Positions 45,531-57,716 are shown, counted from the first letter of the stretch. The stretch: DNA of 64,000 bases from Apostichopus japonicus (GCF_037975245.1 NC_092572.1:22186489-22250488), one strand, 5' to 3'. The notes: a model not told the origin generated them from the letters alone. Numbers and translations are program-made.

Positions 45531-47145
45531 TAATTTCTGGTAAATAGTTTTTGCAAAAAGGATTTCTGAAGAGCATTAAAACTCCTCTTTTTTCGTGAGA
45601 AGTGGATCTTGCTTTTTGTATATTGGAAGATTATAGTAAGAATGACAGGTTAGCCGAACTTTTTACGACTCGAAGAATAGATTTGTGCATTAAGAACAAA
45701 TACATTTTCCAGGTAAGTATTTTAAAGCTATTGTGGATAATTAAAGAGTAACACAATTAAATGTTGTGATAAGTAGTATCATCTCATACAGTGGAAATAT
45801 CATAGTAACAATATTTTGTGAGACAAAAAATTGACATTTTGGAATTAAACAAACTTGCAAACTTTGTGGAGAAAATAAAGGAAGGGAGGCCAAATGTTCA
45901 ACTGCTCGGGCCTTCATTTGAGCTTTTCCAGCAAAATTCCTAATTGATACCATGTCCTGTCTTTTGTGGAAGACTGTCACAAAACTTTTTTTCTGGCATT
46001 AATCTGAGTTTTTTGTCTTTTTCACATTTTCAATTTCATGTAGCTGTATTGTTTAACAAGATCAAGGTAGAAGAGTGTTTTTAAACTAGGAGATATCTGA
46101 TAATGTATGCATTGAACTGGAATACTCTAGTAGGTGGTGGATAACTTTAATTAATAAAGTTAATTAATTACATAATAGTATTATCCTGGCAGAGGCAACT
46201 TCTGTGTTGGTTTCCAAGTACTATTGCATGAAGGCCTTGCCACAGATTTGTTAAACATAATACATTTATCCTGAAATACCTTCAGCATTGGTCACAGTGT
46301 ATGTTACACTTCTTAGGGTTTCTACCCAGGTACCAGGTCTCTTGCAGTTTGTTGAGTTATTCTTATATTTCATATTAGCTTTTTATTGGTTATCTACTTT
46401 CTTGTTTTTAAAGTGCATACTTTTCTGGTTTTTACCTTAAGGGCATGTGTTGACAGATGAGAGCTTGACTCTCTTCCATTGGTGATATTACATCCATATC
46501 ACATCCATGTACTACAACTGTAAAATGACAAACATTTCTCAAGATATTCAAATGAAGAAAGGAAAAGCAATAAAGATATTTGGCTCATAAAACGTTAGAG
46601 GCTAAATGTTTTGTGAAATGTTCAAAGCCTGGCCATCTCATGGCTAGTGTATATTCATGAGGATAGTTTGATATTATAAATAGGCGTGGCAAGGGAAGTG
46701 TGACCTGCAGCAATGTATGACATGCCACTTCTAGCAAAGTCTGCTCCCGCACTCCTAGAGGTCTCTAGCTTAGACTCCTAACTTTAGTCACAGGTTGGTC
46801 TTTTGTATATACATATTAATGACGTTTAAGAGAGAAAAGAAACTTATATATATCATCAGAAACTCCTCCTGTAAGAGTTTAGGTTGTTGTAGGTGAGTAA
46901 CCTGCTGCTTCAGGTCATTAATATAAAACAAAGTTGCTCATGATTCACTCCTAGGGATGTAGTAGGTTCATGCACACTGTTCATGTTGGCCATGTGATAT
47001 CTTCAAATTTACTTTATGTAATTAACAGGTCTTTTTTTTTTTAGATGTTCTGAGTCACTTTAAGTTAACATAATAGCTGTACAGATATGACAGTCTTCAA
47101 GTTGAACAACATAATTGGCACAAATTACATTTTGGTGTACCATAG
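45531..47145. other. Unique A+T-rich sequence, no gene seen
   Basis: Small palindromic taattaataaagttaattaatta near 46150; otherwise nothing that can be supported. Confidence 0.5.
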
Positions 47146-47515
47146 AGAAACAAAGGGTTACCTGCATAAAGAAACAAAGGGTTACCTGCACAAAGAAACA
47201 AAGGGTCACCTGCACAGAGAAACAAAGGGTCACCTGCACAAAGAAACAAAGGGTCACCTGCACAAAAAGAAACAAAGGATCACCTGCACATAGAAACAAA
47301 GGGTAACCTGCACAAAGAAACAAAGGGTCACCTGCACAAAGAAACAAAGGGTCACCTGCACAAAGAAACAAAGGGTCACCTGCACAGAGAAAAAAGGGTC
47401 ACCTGCACAAAGACACAAAGGGTCACCTGCACAGAGAAACAAAGGGTCACCTGCACACAGAAACAAAGGGTCACCTGCACAAAGAAACAAAGGGTCACCT
47501 GCACAAAGAAACCAA
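47146..47515 (+). repeat. 24-bp minisatellite with CACCTG in nearly every unit
   Basis: About 15 units of gaaacaaagggtcacctgca + caaa, period 23-26 bp. Each unit has gggtcacctg, which contains an E-box (CACCTG) and an AGGGTCA nuclear-receptor-like half-site; the first units read ggttacctg instead. Frames on both strands run through it and are not genes. Confidence 0.96.
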
Positions 47516-48184
47516 TTGGAGACTTGTAAGAAACTGGGAATATATCCCTTTTATTCTTACAACTGTATGTGAAGGCACAACTATGCATTAAAGTTGATCA
47601 GTCAATAAGATAAAAACTATTCAGTTCATAATAGAATTTTGTCACATTGCAACAGTTTTCTTCTCCTTTCAAATTTCTGCTCTTTAAATCTTGTAGTCCT
47701 TATTAGTCTGAGAGCAACAATAATTACAAAGACAATGAGCTTGTCAACATTTGAGAGCTCACTAAGCAAGGTCTGAAGTGGCATCACACTGTTAATTAGC
47801 TGCTTGATTAGCAGAGAGTGTCAAATTGAATTATGTGCCATTAGCAAAAGTGTTTCTTACATCACAACTGCTTATAAACATTGATTTTTTTTTGGTAATT
47901 CTCAAGGCTGAGCTATAGCATAGGGAAGTGCATAAATATCGTCGTCTGTCAGCTGCCCGGGAATAGAAGGACTAAACCAGAGATAACGTCTGGTAATGTG
48001 GTAGAGACATTTCAAAAGTGAAAATGAATAAATCATAAAATGATAGATGGCATCAGTAACTTGATTTCTTCTGCATAAAGATAACATATGACAGTCATGA
48101 GCACACACAGAGAATAGGTTTAGCTAAATGGCAAATAAGCTGAGTGCACAAAGCTCCCATCATAGGAGATTTTATGCTTGTATG
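47516..48184. other. Unique sequence, no gene seen
   Basis: Follows the array directly. No frame or element of note. Confidence 0.5.
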
Positions 48185-48197
48185 TTATATTTAAACC

Positions 48198-48260
48198 ATC
48201 TGTAATGGATGGACACTTCTGTAATGGATGGACCATCTGAAATGGATGGACACTTCTGTT
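48198..48260 (+). repeat. Short ctgtaatggatggac repeat
   Basis: Three imperfect copies of ctgtaatggatggacacttc; the middle one reads gaccatctgaa. Confidence 0.85.
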
Positions 48261-48857
48261 GTTTATGTATTTTAAAGTTTGGAGTACAATTGCATACAAT
48301 ATGCCCAAATACGGTATAGCTGAATAGTAATAACAGGTGTACCCGTAAGGTGTATTTGAAATGTTTCAGTTGGATTGCATACGATGCGCCCAAGCCACCT
48401 ACAAGCTCAAAATCCAACTTTATGAGTTGACTTTTTCTTTTCGTTATTTTCAATGATACTTTAAACTGAGATCCCTTTACAATGTTATTTATCAGCTTGA
48501 GATTCAAAAAGCTATATACATGAGAATACTGAAAATAAAATATGTGAATAGGCTTAAAATAAAGTGGGATATCTATTGAGTCGTCCACTCATTCAACTCT
48601 AATTGTGTGAAAAATTCTAGGGCTTGGCTTAGTAGATAAGTTGCAAAATTACTTTTGTGAATAAATGTTGCGTTTGAAGGAATTATGGACCGATTCAGCT
48701 GTGTTCATGGATACAAATGTTGATGTGTGAAGATGTTGTTGGACGTAGTATATATGCCCAATCCACCTTTTAGAGCTACTACAGCTTTAACAGGAGAACA
48801 CTCATGTTGTATATCAAAATTCTGAGTGCTTTGGCATACAATATGCCCATCAGCCAC
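48261..48857. other. Unique sequence, possible old internal duplication
   Basis: The words gcatacaatatgccca (about 48291 and 48835) and gcatacgatgcgccca (48378) recur, hinting at diverged copies of one element. A 138-codon minus-strand frame at 48172-48588 has no recognised domain. Confidence 0.4.
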
Positions 48858-48925
48858 CATGTAGCCAGTATGTAGCCAGTATGTAGCCAGTATGTAGCCA
48901 GTATGTAGCCAGTATGTAGCCATCT
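48858..48925 (+). repeat. 11-bp tgtagccagta array
   Basis: Five to six head-to-tail copies of tgtagccagta, then decaying copies tgtagccatc and tgtagccata. Confidence 0.95.
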
Positions 48926-49911
48926 GTAGCCATACCAGGAGTACTGGATGCAAACTTAGTGATGATTATGTAAAGGAATGAGTGGTATATTCCTACCACT
49001 AATGTAGCCAGTCCACAGGTGATGGTGGCTCAAGTTTGCTGTAGCTGTCAGGCAGTGCTTCATATCCTATGCACTGTATTAATCATTAAGAAACATTGCA
49101 TGTCCCATATTGGGAATACTTATCATGTCTGCCATACTTTGGTTAATTTTGAAAGAAAGTTTCTTCCATCTGGTCGACTATTAATAACTTTATGATGCCT
49201 AAATCCTGAAATTGATGACTCCTCGGAAAATGGTTATCTGCATTTGGCTATCCCCAAAGCAAACTAATGTTGATGAATAAATACTACCTACATTCGCTAA
49301 CCATTCCCTCGACTGTCGCTAGAAATGTGCGAGTACCATCAATGTCAAGACTAGTTTGATATATCATCTGGGGATGATGTGCCTACCAGGTTATACCAAT
49401 CCTTTCATTAAATCCTTGTCACTCGAGCTCAGTATTTAAAAATTCCATTTCAAGCTGCATGTTCAAGAAGGGGTGGTAATTCCATGGTGCTGATCAGTTG
49501 CTTCAATTCTATCGGGAATTCTCGCCTCAGACATTTACATCTGTGTAAACATGATAATAAGGAAAGAGTATACTCAGATCAATTAATGGCTGAGTCACAC
49601 TGACGAGCGACTAATAGGAGTTGAAAAAATCATTACTATATTGTCCGTTCTGATATGTCTGCTATTACCAATCTGTTTACTCGGAGTGATAAATGTTTTG
49701 TAGCACTTTAGCTAATGGATATTGCAAAGTATCTAATTGGAGAATTTTTCCCTGTGGATTAACACTGTGGCATTCCGTAAATGTCGTAAGACTATTTTTA
49801 ACAGGGGGCAGTATTACACCAAGATTTGCTTTATTATTTAGACTACAATTTAAAAGTGGAATAAACAGAGTAATTACAAGCCTTATTTGAGTCAGGTCAT
49901 TGCCTTGGTAT
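48926..49911. other. Unique sequence, no gene recognised
   Basis: Opposed frames at 49677-49952 (minus, 91 codons) and 49693-49890 (plus, 65 codons) show no domain; part of the minus frame runs into the MITE. Confidence 0.45.
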
Positions 49912-50283
49912 TTAAAGGCATTGAAGACTCGCCCCAAACAGCGTGCCGCCATCTGAAAAAGTTAACTTTCTGTTGCTTGCAAGTGACGTTTTGTTTGTGT
50001 CGCTACAAAATGCAGACAGTAATGAAACGTGAAACCTTAATTGTTATCTTTAGCTGGACCTGAGATGTCCATCACTGTATTGTTTGTATACTGTGCTGTG
50101 GGTATCGACCGCAGCTGTATGTGCTGACTGTACACCAGTGTCTAATTACCCACGGTAGCAAGCTGTGTGTGTATTTTCTGGGATCGATGGTTGTGTCTAA
50201 CACTTCTGTTACACCTCATTCGAAACTAGGTCAGATTACCGGTGTTAGACATTTCTTTTTGCGCGAGTCTTCACACCCTTTAA
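49912..50283 (+). mobile_element. TTAA-ended MITE, copy 4, full length
   Basis: The best copy, 372 bp. It begins ttaaaggcattgaagactcg and ends cgagtcttcacaccctttaa. The outer 20 bp are inverted repeats with a few mismatches. Internal landmarks are gttgcttgcaag, acaaaatgcagacagtaatg, agctggacctgagatgtcca, ctgtgtgtgtattttctggg and taggtcagattaccgg. It has no coding capacity. Confidence 0.93.
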
Positions 50284-50619
50284 TTGAGATGACCTGCATA
50301 CTGATGGATCCACATGGAATTGAAAGATAATTATTGGTTAGGTCTCATCAGCTTTCTGATGAAGTTGTCTTCCTAACATTATGGACATGTCCAGGTTGGT
50401 CAAAACTATGTGGGACTATTCCCAGAGTGCTACAGACTGTGTTTGCAACATATTTCAAACAGAACTCATAGTTGCTTGAAGAATAACTTTAGTTTTTGAA
50501 AGTTAGTTAAAGATACTAAGAAGGTATACTAATATAAAGACTCCAAAATATTCATAATTGACTTCACTTCCCACTTTTCACCTTTCAAAACTAGAGCACC
50601 TTTGTTGTATTGTCTATAG
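50284..50619. other. Unique sequence between two MITEs
   Basis: Nothing recognised. Confidence 0.55.
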
Positions 50620-50917
50620 CAGGGGTGGGCATCTTTTTTGACTGAATGGGCCAGATATAAGAAGTGAAAAATTGATTGGGCCGCACCCAAACCAACGACC
50701 TGCTGTTGATTTAAACCTTTGATTCTGAGGACTTTCAAGCAATAGGTGTGTGTACTTAATCTGTATTCACAAAACCATAATGTCAATACAGAACAGTTGA
50801 TAATGAATGGGGATAATAGGCCTACCTCGTTTTTTTTCTCTTGAGACATCTCATGGGCCGCAAAAAAATCACTGGCGGGCCACATGTGGCCCGCGGGCAA
50901 TAGGTTGCCCACCCCAG
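50620..50917. mobile_element. hAT-type MITE (CAGGGGTGGGCA family)
   Basis: The left end is caggggtgggcatc; the right end read inward is ctggggtgggcaac. Outside lie gtctatag (50612-50619) and gtctatat (50918-50925), an 8-bp target duplication with one mismatch. The interior has the ggccacatgtggcccgcggg segment typical of this very widespread hAT-derived family. Length is 298 bp and no transposase is present. The 139-codon minus-strand frame crossing it is spurious. Confidence 0.93.
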
Positions 50918-50925
50918 GTCTATAT

Positions 50926-51689
50926 TGACCTTGGAACCCATTTAGCATCCTTCATCCCAGCTGACCAAACAATATTGTATTATCTGAAAAATAGTTTAAC
51001 ATTTTTATTCTAGGTGTGGTGAGTTACTTAACCCTTGGGCAAATAACCTTTAACTTTTCTTAGCTGAAGTCGTATAGTTTTGGGTCCTTGTTCTAATTAT
51101 AGTTTTATCACAGCACTGTATATAATTTTAAATTTTTTATAAAATTAAATTGTTCCCAAATTTCTGAGGTTTCTTTCTTATTGATGTAAGAGCTTCAATA
51201 TCCGTTTTACATATCAGAAAAATCCAGCAATAAACATGGCTGCAAGCACCTTTCTGAGAATTAAACGAGACAATTTCTAAGTAAAATCACCAGAATCAGT
51301 AGATATTGGGAGAGGTTTTTTGGTCCCTGCCTCTACCTCCTTGGTCACAATAATTAAATATGACTACATCAAAACCGTTTCATGCTCATCTTCATCTCAG
51401 AGGCAGCAGAAAGTTTCAGAGGAAGTTTCAGAGGATGTTAGAATGAAGCAATTGGTGATCGCTGTCATTTCGGTTACTGTAGTCAATAGGTCAGGTATTC
51501 CCTTTGATGGCCCTAACATGAGGAACCTTTCAAGGGATCCTGTAATGTCAGCTTCGTTTTAGTTTGGTTTGGGCTTTGCTCAAAATCGTCAGTTTCTTCT
51601 TGAGGAAACTACTCAAGCAGAACAGTGATTGAGGTCTCTGCCTTGTCAGTTCCTCATCGGTGCATCAACTTATATGTTTGAAATAATTC
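50926..51689. other. Unique sequence, no gene recognised
   Basis: An 80-codon plus frame at 51320-51562 contains agtttcagaggaagtttcagagga, a small internal duplication. No domain is visible. Confidence 0.45.
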
Positions 51690-52075
51690 ATTTATTTGTT
51701 TTATCGCCAATTGTGTACAATGGGAAAGGAAGTCTCCTATATAGTCTTAAAAAGACTTAACAAAGTAGGAGACTCCCTGGGAGAAAAGAAAAGAAAAATG
51801 TACAAATATATATAATACAGTATATACGTAAGGATTAAATATACAGTAATAATATCCTAATGATGTGGAGATTTATACATGAATAGATTATATAATCCTA
51901 GTACGAGTTAATCAATTCCTTTTTCGAATGTCTGGTGAATGTGGGTTTTAAAGTTATAGGACTTCAAAATTTTTGATAGATCATTCCAAATTTGTATTGC
52001 TCTATTATGAAGACCGAATTTCCCTATGTTACTCATGGTTAAAATTGCAATGAGAATTGTAGGCTTGTCTTGTGT
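51690..52075 (-). pseudogene. 3' end of a non-LTR retrotransposon
   Basis: On the minus strand the last about 40 codons before a stop at 51908 read GKFGLHNRAIQIWNDLSKI and then KSYNFKTHIHQTFEKG. This is the typical C-terminus of LINE reverse transcriptases (IWN-L, then a spaced F-K-). A 3' untranslated region of about 200 bp follows, ending near ttggcgataaaacaaataaa. The rest of the element is missing; upstream sequence is replaced by a short repeat. Confidence 0.6.
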
Positions 52076-52077
52076 GA

Positions 52078-52182
52078 TGGTTATGTATGAAACATTGAAT
52101 GTATGAAACATATGATTAATGAAACATATGTATGACACATATATGTATGAAACATATGAAAAATGTATGAAACATTGAAAGA
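52078..52182. repeat. tatgaaacat short tandem repeat
   Basis: Six or more copies of tatgaaaca(t) with ttgaatg, atgacaca and aaaatg variants. Confidence 0.85.
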
Positions 52183-54126
52183 GTGTCAAGGAAATGTAAA
52201 GTTTCTATTTTGATCATTTGAACAGAGGAAAAGGAAAAAGACAAAATCCCATACTCAGCTACCTCTATTAAGAACAGCCAAATGTTAGCCCTTGATAATG
52301 TATCAAGTAGAACCTTAAAGTGGGCCTCTAATGGGTGTCATGCATTGAAGCTATTCATTAGCACAATGTAAGCCAACACAGATAAAGTGAGAGAGAAGCA
52401 AGTGAGAGAAAAGCAGTATACTAGTGTTATTCATGTTTATTTTAACATGTTGATAACTTCCATATCAAAGATGGCCACAAGATAGAATTGCAAACTATTA
52501 AAGCAGCATTTTGCGTTTGGTCGCCGTTTTCTACTTTTTTGACATGTCCATCGAGTTTTTTACATATATAATCAATCACAAAACAGCAAACTAAGATATT
52601 AGCCAAGTTTTTGCCTGCCAACAACGTTAATTGGCGAGTAATTAAGGATATATTTGCAGATAATGAGCAAAGTGTCCATGACAAATTCCACATTTAAAAT
52701 TAATCATATACAGTTTCCCCAAACCCACTAGTTTGAATTCAACCAATCAGAGATGCAGGTTTAGTTATGAGCAGTTGCTAAAAATAGATTCAAGACTTTG
52801 CGTTGGTACAACCAGGGAGTTGTTATGGAACTCGCTGGTACAACTGCCATATAGACTGTACACAAATCAAGCATGGTGTTGTATTACGTATTGGTCAATG
52901 ACGTTCGTAGTGTTTAAATATTCATATTATGGGCAAGGTTTATTGGGATCCCAACGGAAAATATCTTGGAGAAAAACAAAGTTGAAAGTTGCAAGTTTTT
53001 CGACTTTTATGCCACCATTTGAAGTAAGATTTAAATAGATAAGCTAGTTATGTATGTCATTATGGCATAGTGGAGTCAGTGAGGTTGAGAAAAATCATAG
53101 AAAAGGACGCAAAATGCTGCTTTAAGTTGATGTTATGTTAATCTGTAGTTAATAATAAGTGTAGCTATAGTAACTGTATCGTATAAGAGGCAAAGGTTAA
53201 TAGATAAGTATGTACTACTGTGTTGCTATTTGTCTTATTTGCCTATTGAAAAAAACAGTAACATGTAGTTTTTGTATTCATTGGGATATCTACTTCCTCA
53301 TACAGCTAAAATGTTACAAATTCCCTATGCATTGAAACGTTACTATCAGACCCTTTACTATTCCAATAAAGGCAAATCCAAATCAAAACAGGACTTTTTT
53401 TTTCCATCTTGAACAATTACAAACGGCAACAGATGGCCTGCAAACAACATCGGATTGTATTGCAAAGTGTTTCTGAAACTTTATCTCATAAGTACGTCTG
53501 ATTTCTTGACAAATGATCCCATATTTATTCCTCCGGTTCTTGATAAAAGTTGGGATTACAGGATGGCCTTGTAAGATGTTACAGATTTTTAGCGGGATTG
53601 ATCTACGGTGGCCCCCGCGTTTGTCGATACTCGTTGAACGACGACACCACAACAGAACCAATTAACTCGGGAAATCTCGGGTTGAGTGTTATTAAACAAC
53701 TGTCGATGATTCCAAAAGCACTCGATGCAACAACAAACAAAAAAGAGGACAGAAAAGATGAACAAAGACACCGGGAGGAGAAAAAAAGCAAGCAAGATGG
53801 AAAGAGTACATTATTAAACTTGGAATTTGGATTATTGGTGAAATATGTTATTACAGGGATGTTGATTTGCATAAAGTTTGATATGAAATAATGCTTAGTT
53901 TCCTCTTTGTTATGAATTTATCAGATGATATCATAGTGTAGTAGGGTTGGTAAGCCAGCCAATTAATTGCTTCTACCTTTAGCATGGTGAAACTACATGT
54001 CACAAAATTTAAAGGTATTCCCTGGGAATTAGGACAGAAAATCGGCGATAAAAACGTGTCGTCTCTCTAGTTGAATATTTGTCGATGCTGCAAACATGAA
54101 TTTATTACAGCTGATCCTGCACTTTT
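52183..54126. other. Unique sequence; complex segment at 53540-53800
   Basis: Frames overlap on both strands at 53383-53891 (up to 113 codons). The plus frame is rich in Lys, Glu and Asp near its end; none has a recognised domain or a clear exon boundary. The patch is less A+T-rich than its neighbours and may be a conserved element or an exon I cannot identify. Confidence 0.4.
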
Positions 54127-54177
54127 GGGGGTTTTGGGGGGTGGGTAGGATGGGGGAGGGAGGGGTGGGGTGGGGTG
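54127..54177 (+). other. Strong G-quadruplex-like tract
   Basis: At least seven G-runs of three or more within 51 bases (ggggg, gggggg, ggg, ggggg, ggg, gggg, gggg, gggg), fitting G3+N1-7 repeatedly. No gene context. Confidence 0.85.
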
Positions 54178-54663
54178 CATATTATGTTGTAGATTGCTGT
54201 TGTCTTTCATCTTTGTGTAGTTTTGGATTCAACTATTTGCCATTATGTTGTTCATTTGTGAACATGACAATCATGGTAAGACAAGTATGGAAATGGCAAA
54301 TGGCAGATTAGTAATCCCTCCATATTGTGTTCTGGTACTACTCCAACTGTTGATATAATCCCTCCCCCTCCCCCTCCCCCCCCCACCTGCTCTATTTCCT
54401 AAAGGTTCTCCTGTTAGATGACTCCTAAACGCATTGTTTCAAAGAGATACATTGCATGCAATTATAAGACCAAACTGAAGTTAAGTATTCAGACATATTG
54501 GTAGATAATTACTACACTAATTAACATGTCAATGGCAGCTGAATTTCTCTCATTTGGGATTTACATATTTTCTCTTATATCCAGTTGCAAAGGATTCATT
54601 GTCCAAATTAATTGCCATGTATTACATTATGTTCTATAAATAAGTTACACTGGCCTAAAACAT
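54178..54663. other. Unique sequence with C-rich tract
   Basis: The C-rich run 54361-54387 (ccctccccctccccctccccc) is a G-quadruplex pattern on the minus strand, about 230 bases from the plus-strand tract. Confidence 0.6.
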
Positions 54664-54897
54664 AGTGAGGGCTCAGTGGTTAACGCCGGTGCCTTTCAAT
54701 CATAAGGTCCCAAGTTCGAGTCACTCCAAGATTAATGTATGTCGTCCAGTTACAGAGTTGTTGACAATTCATGATAATGGAAGTTAAATATGAATCTTAG
54801 AGACTGACTTCGGTCAGCTTGCAACTTTGATAAGCTAATGATGGCTCCTTTGCGAGTTCCTGCCTTCAGGAGGATCTAAAAATACATACATACATAC
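54664..54897 (+). mobile_element. tRNA-derived SINE, full length, plus strand
   Basis: The head reads gtgagggctcagtggttaac with gccggtgcctttcaatcata, B-box-like agttcgagtcactcc, body gtccagttacagagttgttg, 3' domain gactgacttcggtcagcttg, a cctgccttcagg hairpin and the tail aaaatacatacatacataca. The outer tRNA acceptor-like pairing (gagtg/cactc in other copies) is damaged on the 5' side here. Confidence 0.94.
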
Positions 54898-56250
54898 AAA
54901 TAGTTAATTCTAATTTCTTAATGGACAATATTGTCTTGCTTTATTTTGAATTACCTTGACATACGGTACATGTAGTTTCCAGTGCAGACTTGTCACTGTT
55001 ATCATTATCACACCTAACATCTCCTTTAATCCTCTGCCATCATTCATCATCATCATCGTTCACTAACTGTCATAAATCTCTCCTCCATCTCGGACTGTCT
55101 CTCATGAGAAATGTGCTTAGTTGATGAAACCAAAATAAATGATTTCTAGGTTTTCAGTATTATGACATGCTTGAAGCATCATATAGAACCACACCATTGG
55201 TTGAAGTCATTTGATTCCCTGATTGGTTTTTGATCCTTCTCACCTAAGTTTTGTTTGTTTTCTATGCTACACATCGTGCACAGTCCCCCCCCCCCCCCCC
55301 CAATTGGCATGTAATGACAGACACCATATCTATTGACTTTCATTCAGATTTGGAAATGCAAATTTTTCCTTTCTTCAGGATGTTTATAAAGCTGGAATGA
55401 CTTAATAATGAGGGATAAACTTCCTCCGGATTTCAATTTCCAACTTTTAAGTGTTTGCCTATTAAAGCAGGTTTTATAATGCATTTAATTGTGTGCGGTA
55501 CTATATATCGATAGTGTACAAAAGGTTCTGGATCTTTTCATAAGAAATTTTTGGCTACATCTACAAAATTTCAAATTTGTTTTTTTCCAAATTGTCTGTA
55601 CTTGTAAACATATGCAGCCAATACAAGACTTTGATAACATGATGATTGTCCTAAAAATATTACTTTAGGATAAATCCTACTACATTGGGTGTTTTGCACA
55701 TATTGTTAATATATCAAACTGATAGCTTCAGAAGTTTACAATAGTTTGTGTAGGTGATCGCCACGCGTAGTGTCCTTAGATGTTTTATGCCTCAGTGTTG
55801 GGAATATTCACACAAAACTCAATACGTAGTTCATTAAGAAATCAATACAAGGTAAAGAACACGACGTGTAAGAGTAGAAATCACTTTCAATTTCATTGTG
55901 TTTTTATTACTCTCCTTAAGATAGATCTTTTATCTCTCGTTTTCTTTTATCAAACCATCACTTTTATGAAGAAGATGAAAGTGCACGATGAAAAGATATT
56001 TGTCTTGTGACAATCTGACTTTACAGGTTGTCATCTGTGTCTCAATGATGTGAAATTTTTACTTTCCGTAGTAAAAGACAAATTACCCTCATATCTCAAT
56101 ATTAAACCAAATGATTTTACCGCATGCATAGCTGTTTTCAAATGTGGTAGAGTTTTTGGGAAGCAATTTGTGAGAGGTAAAGTCATAGTTAGAAAATACT
56201 TGATTGGCTATGGATGTCTCCTTCTCTGTATTTATATTAAAGGCAACATT
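54898..56250. other. Unique A+T-rich sequence, no gene recognised
   Basis: Poly-C run at 55285-55301. The 76-79-codon frames at 55780 and 56050 have no recognised domain; the second runs into the dispersed repeat that follows. Confidence 0.45.
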
Positions 56251-56373
56251 GGAGTTAAAATGTTGAATTGGAAGCCACCCGATGTGTAAGTTGTAATCCA
56301 TAAGTCCTTGCGGGTTTCTCCCACATATGTGGTCGCTTAAGCGTCGTAAAAGTAACTGCTGATTATTATTATG
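56251..56373 (+). mobile_element. Dispersed repeat with (ATT)n end, copy 2
   Basis: Matches 3250-3366 over its whole length with scattered substitutions; same orientation and the same ctgattattattat end. No coding region is attached. Confidence 0.75.
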
Positions 56374-57716
56374 AAAGCCTTAAAAAATAATGAGCTTTCC
56401 TCTGGAACAAGAGATGTAGGAATGGAGAAGGGGAAGGGGTTTATTATTTGGAGGTGTGTATGTGGGTTCAACCTTACCTATCTGTCTTGTTTGATTTCTG
56501 GTTTAAAATATTGTTTGTTCACAGAGAATGCTTTTGTCACAGGAACAGTTTTCTGTTTTTTTTTTCATCTTTTCATATATTTGTCTTTACTATTTAATAT
56601 TCTATGTGGATCCTTTAGTAAAACATTAATTGTATTTTTATTGATGAACAATTGTGTTAATGTAAGAGGTCCATTTTTTCATTCATGTAATTTACTACCA
56701 TTTGAATGGATTTCCCATTCACAAGTTATTCATAACTATGAGTATAAGGGTAGTAAGGTCATGTAACACTCACCCTTTAATGTTGAACCACCTCTGGTCA
56801 TTGCTCAAAATAATTCAAATGTTTCTAAGATGTGCAAAAAAAAAAAGAAATAAAAAGACCAAATGAAGCACAAGTTAAAAATTAAGCTGGATGGGATCTG
56901 GCTGTAGGTGATAATGCATTTAATATAGAATCTGGAAGATATTTTAAGAGCCACGAGATCCTGCGGGGGTCTTAGCTTATTCACTTGCAAAATACATTGG
57001 ATAATTGATTGATTGTGGGCCTATGAAAGGTAACCATGTTGTTATTGGGACAGCTTTGCCATTGATTTTGAGCAAATGGGCTCAAAAATTACTTGGGGCA
57101 TTTGGCAGTATACTTTGAAAGGAATTAGGTAAACCTTACTCATAATGATGTAAGTTTGAATCACACATAGGAAGAAAGGTTATTGGAGTATTATTATTTG
57201 TTTGATAAACTTGAAGCTGAATATCCATGAGATATTCTGAGATGGGATCAGACACAATATTCACCAGATCAGCTTTGCATCTTTTGCTTTGTTTAAATTT
57301 TAACCAAACATCATTCCAAGAGCTAGAGTAGGACTCGAATATTTGAAAGTTTAATGTAATTAGTAGCAATGACAACCTCATTGTCTTAAGATCAACTGTA
57401 AGGTCAATGAATAAGTTTTTAAGACAAGCAATTAATGTTTGAGTCGTGTTATAAGAAGGGTCGCAGTTGCAATTAACGTCGACAACATTGACGTTAAGAC
57501 TCTTAAAATGTTTCAGCCAGTCTGTCTCCCAAGAATATCACTTAACATATAACATATTATGATATTATAATACCATAATAATGACCTTTGTCATTTAGCC
57601 TCTGAAGAAGATCCTGCTAGGATCGTAAAAGTCAGGCCAACTTAATTTTACACATTCTCTTACACAGGCTCTCTAGTGGATAAGCAGTTTGCTAACAGTT
57701 TTTTTTAAAAAATTTT
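56374..57716. other. Unique A+T-rich sequence, no gene recognised
   Basis: A 131-codon plus frame at 56371-56766 has Cys- and Phe-rich A+T-driven composition and no domain. A direct repeat unit (cttaacatataacatattat) at 57540-57573 recurs just after the SINE below. Confidence 0.45.

Noticed and set aside
47060-47588. Frames of Lys/Thr- and Phe/Cys/Val-rich repeats
   Set aside because: By-products of the 24-bp minisatellite on both strands.
50529-50948. 139-codon minus-strand frame as a gene
   Set aside because: Most of it lies in the hAT MITE and has no domain.
53383-53891. Coding exon on either strand
   Set aside because: Up to 113 codons open on both strands with no domain and no clear acceptor or donor for one model; left as an unexplained complex patch.
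56371-56766. 131-codon plus-strand frame as a gene
   Set aside because: T-rich composition giving Phe/Leu/Cys, no domain, and it begins at the end of a dispersed repeat.
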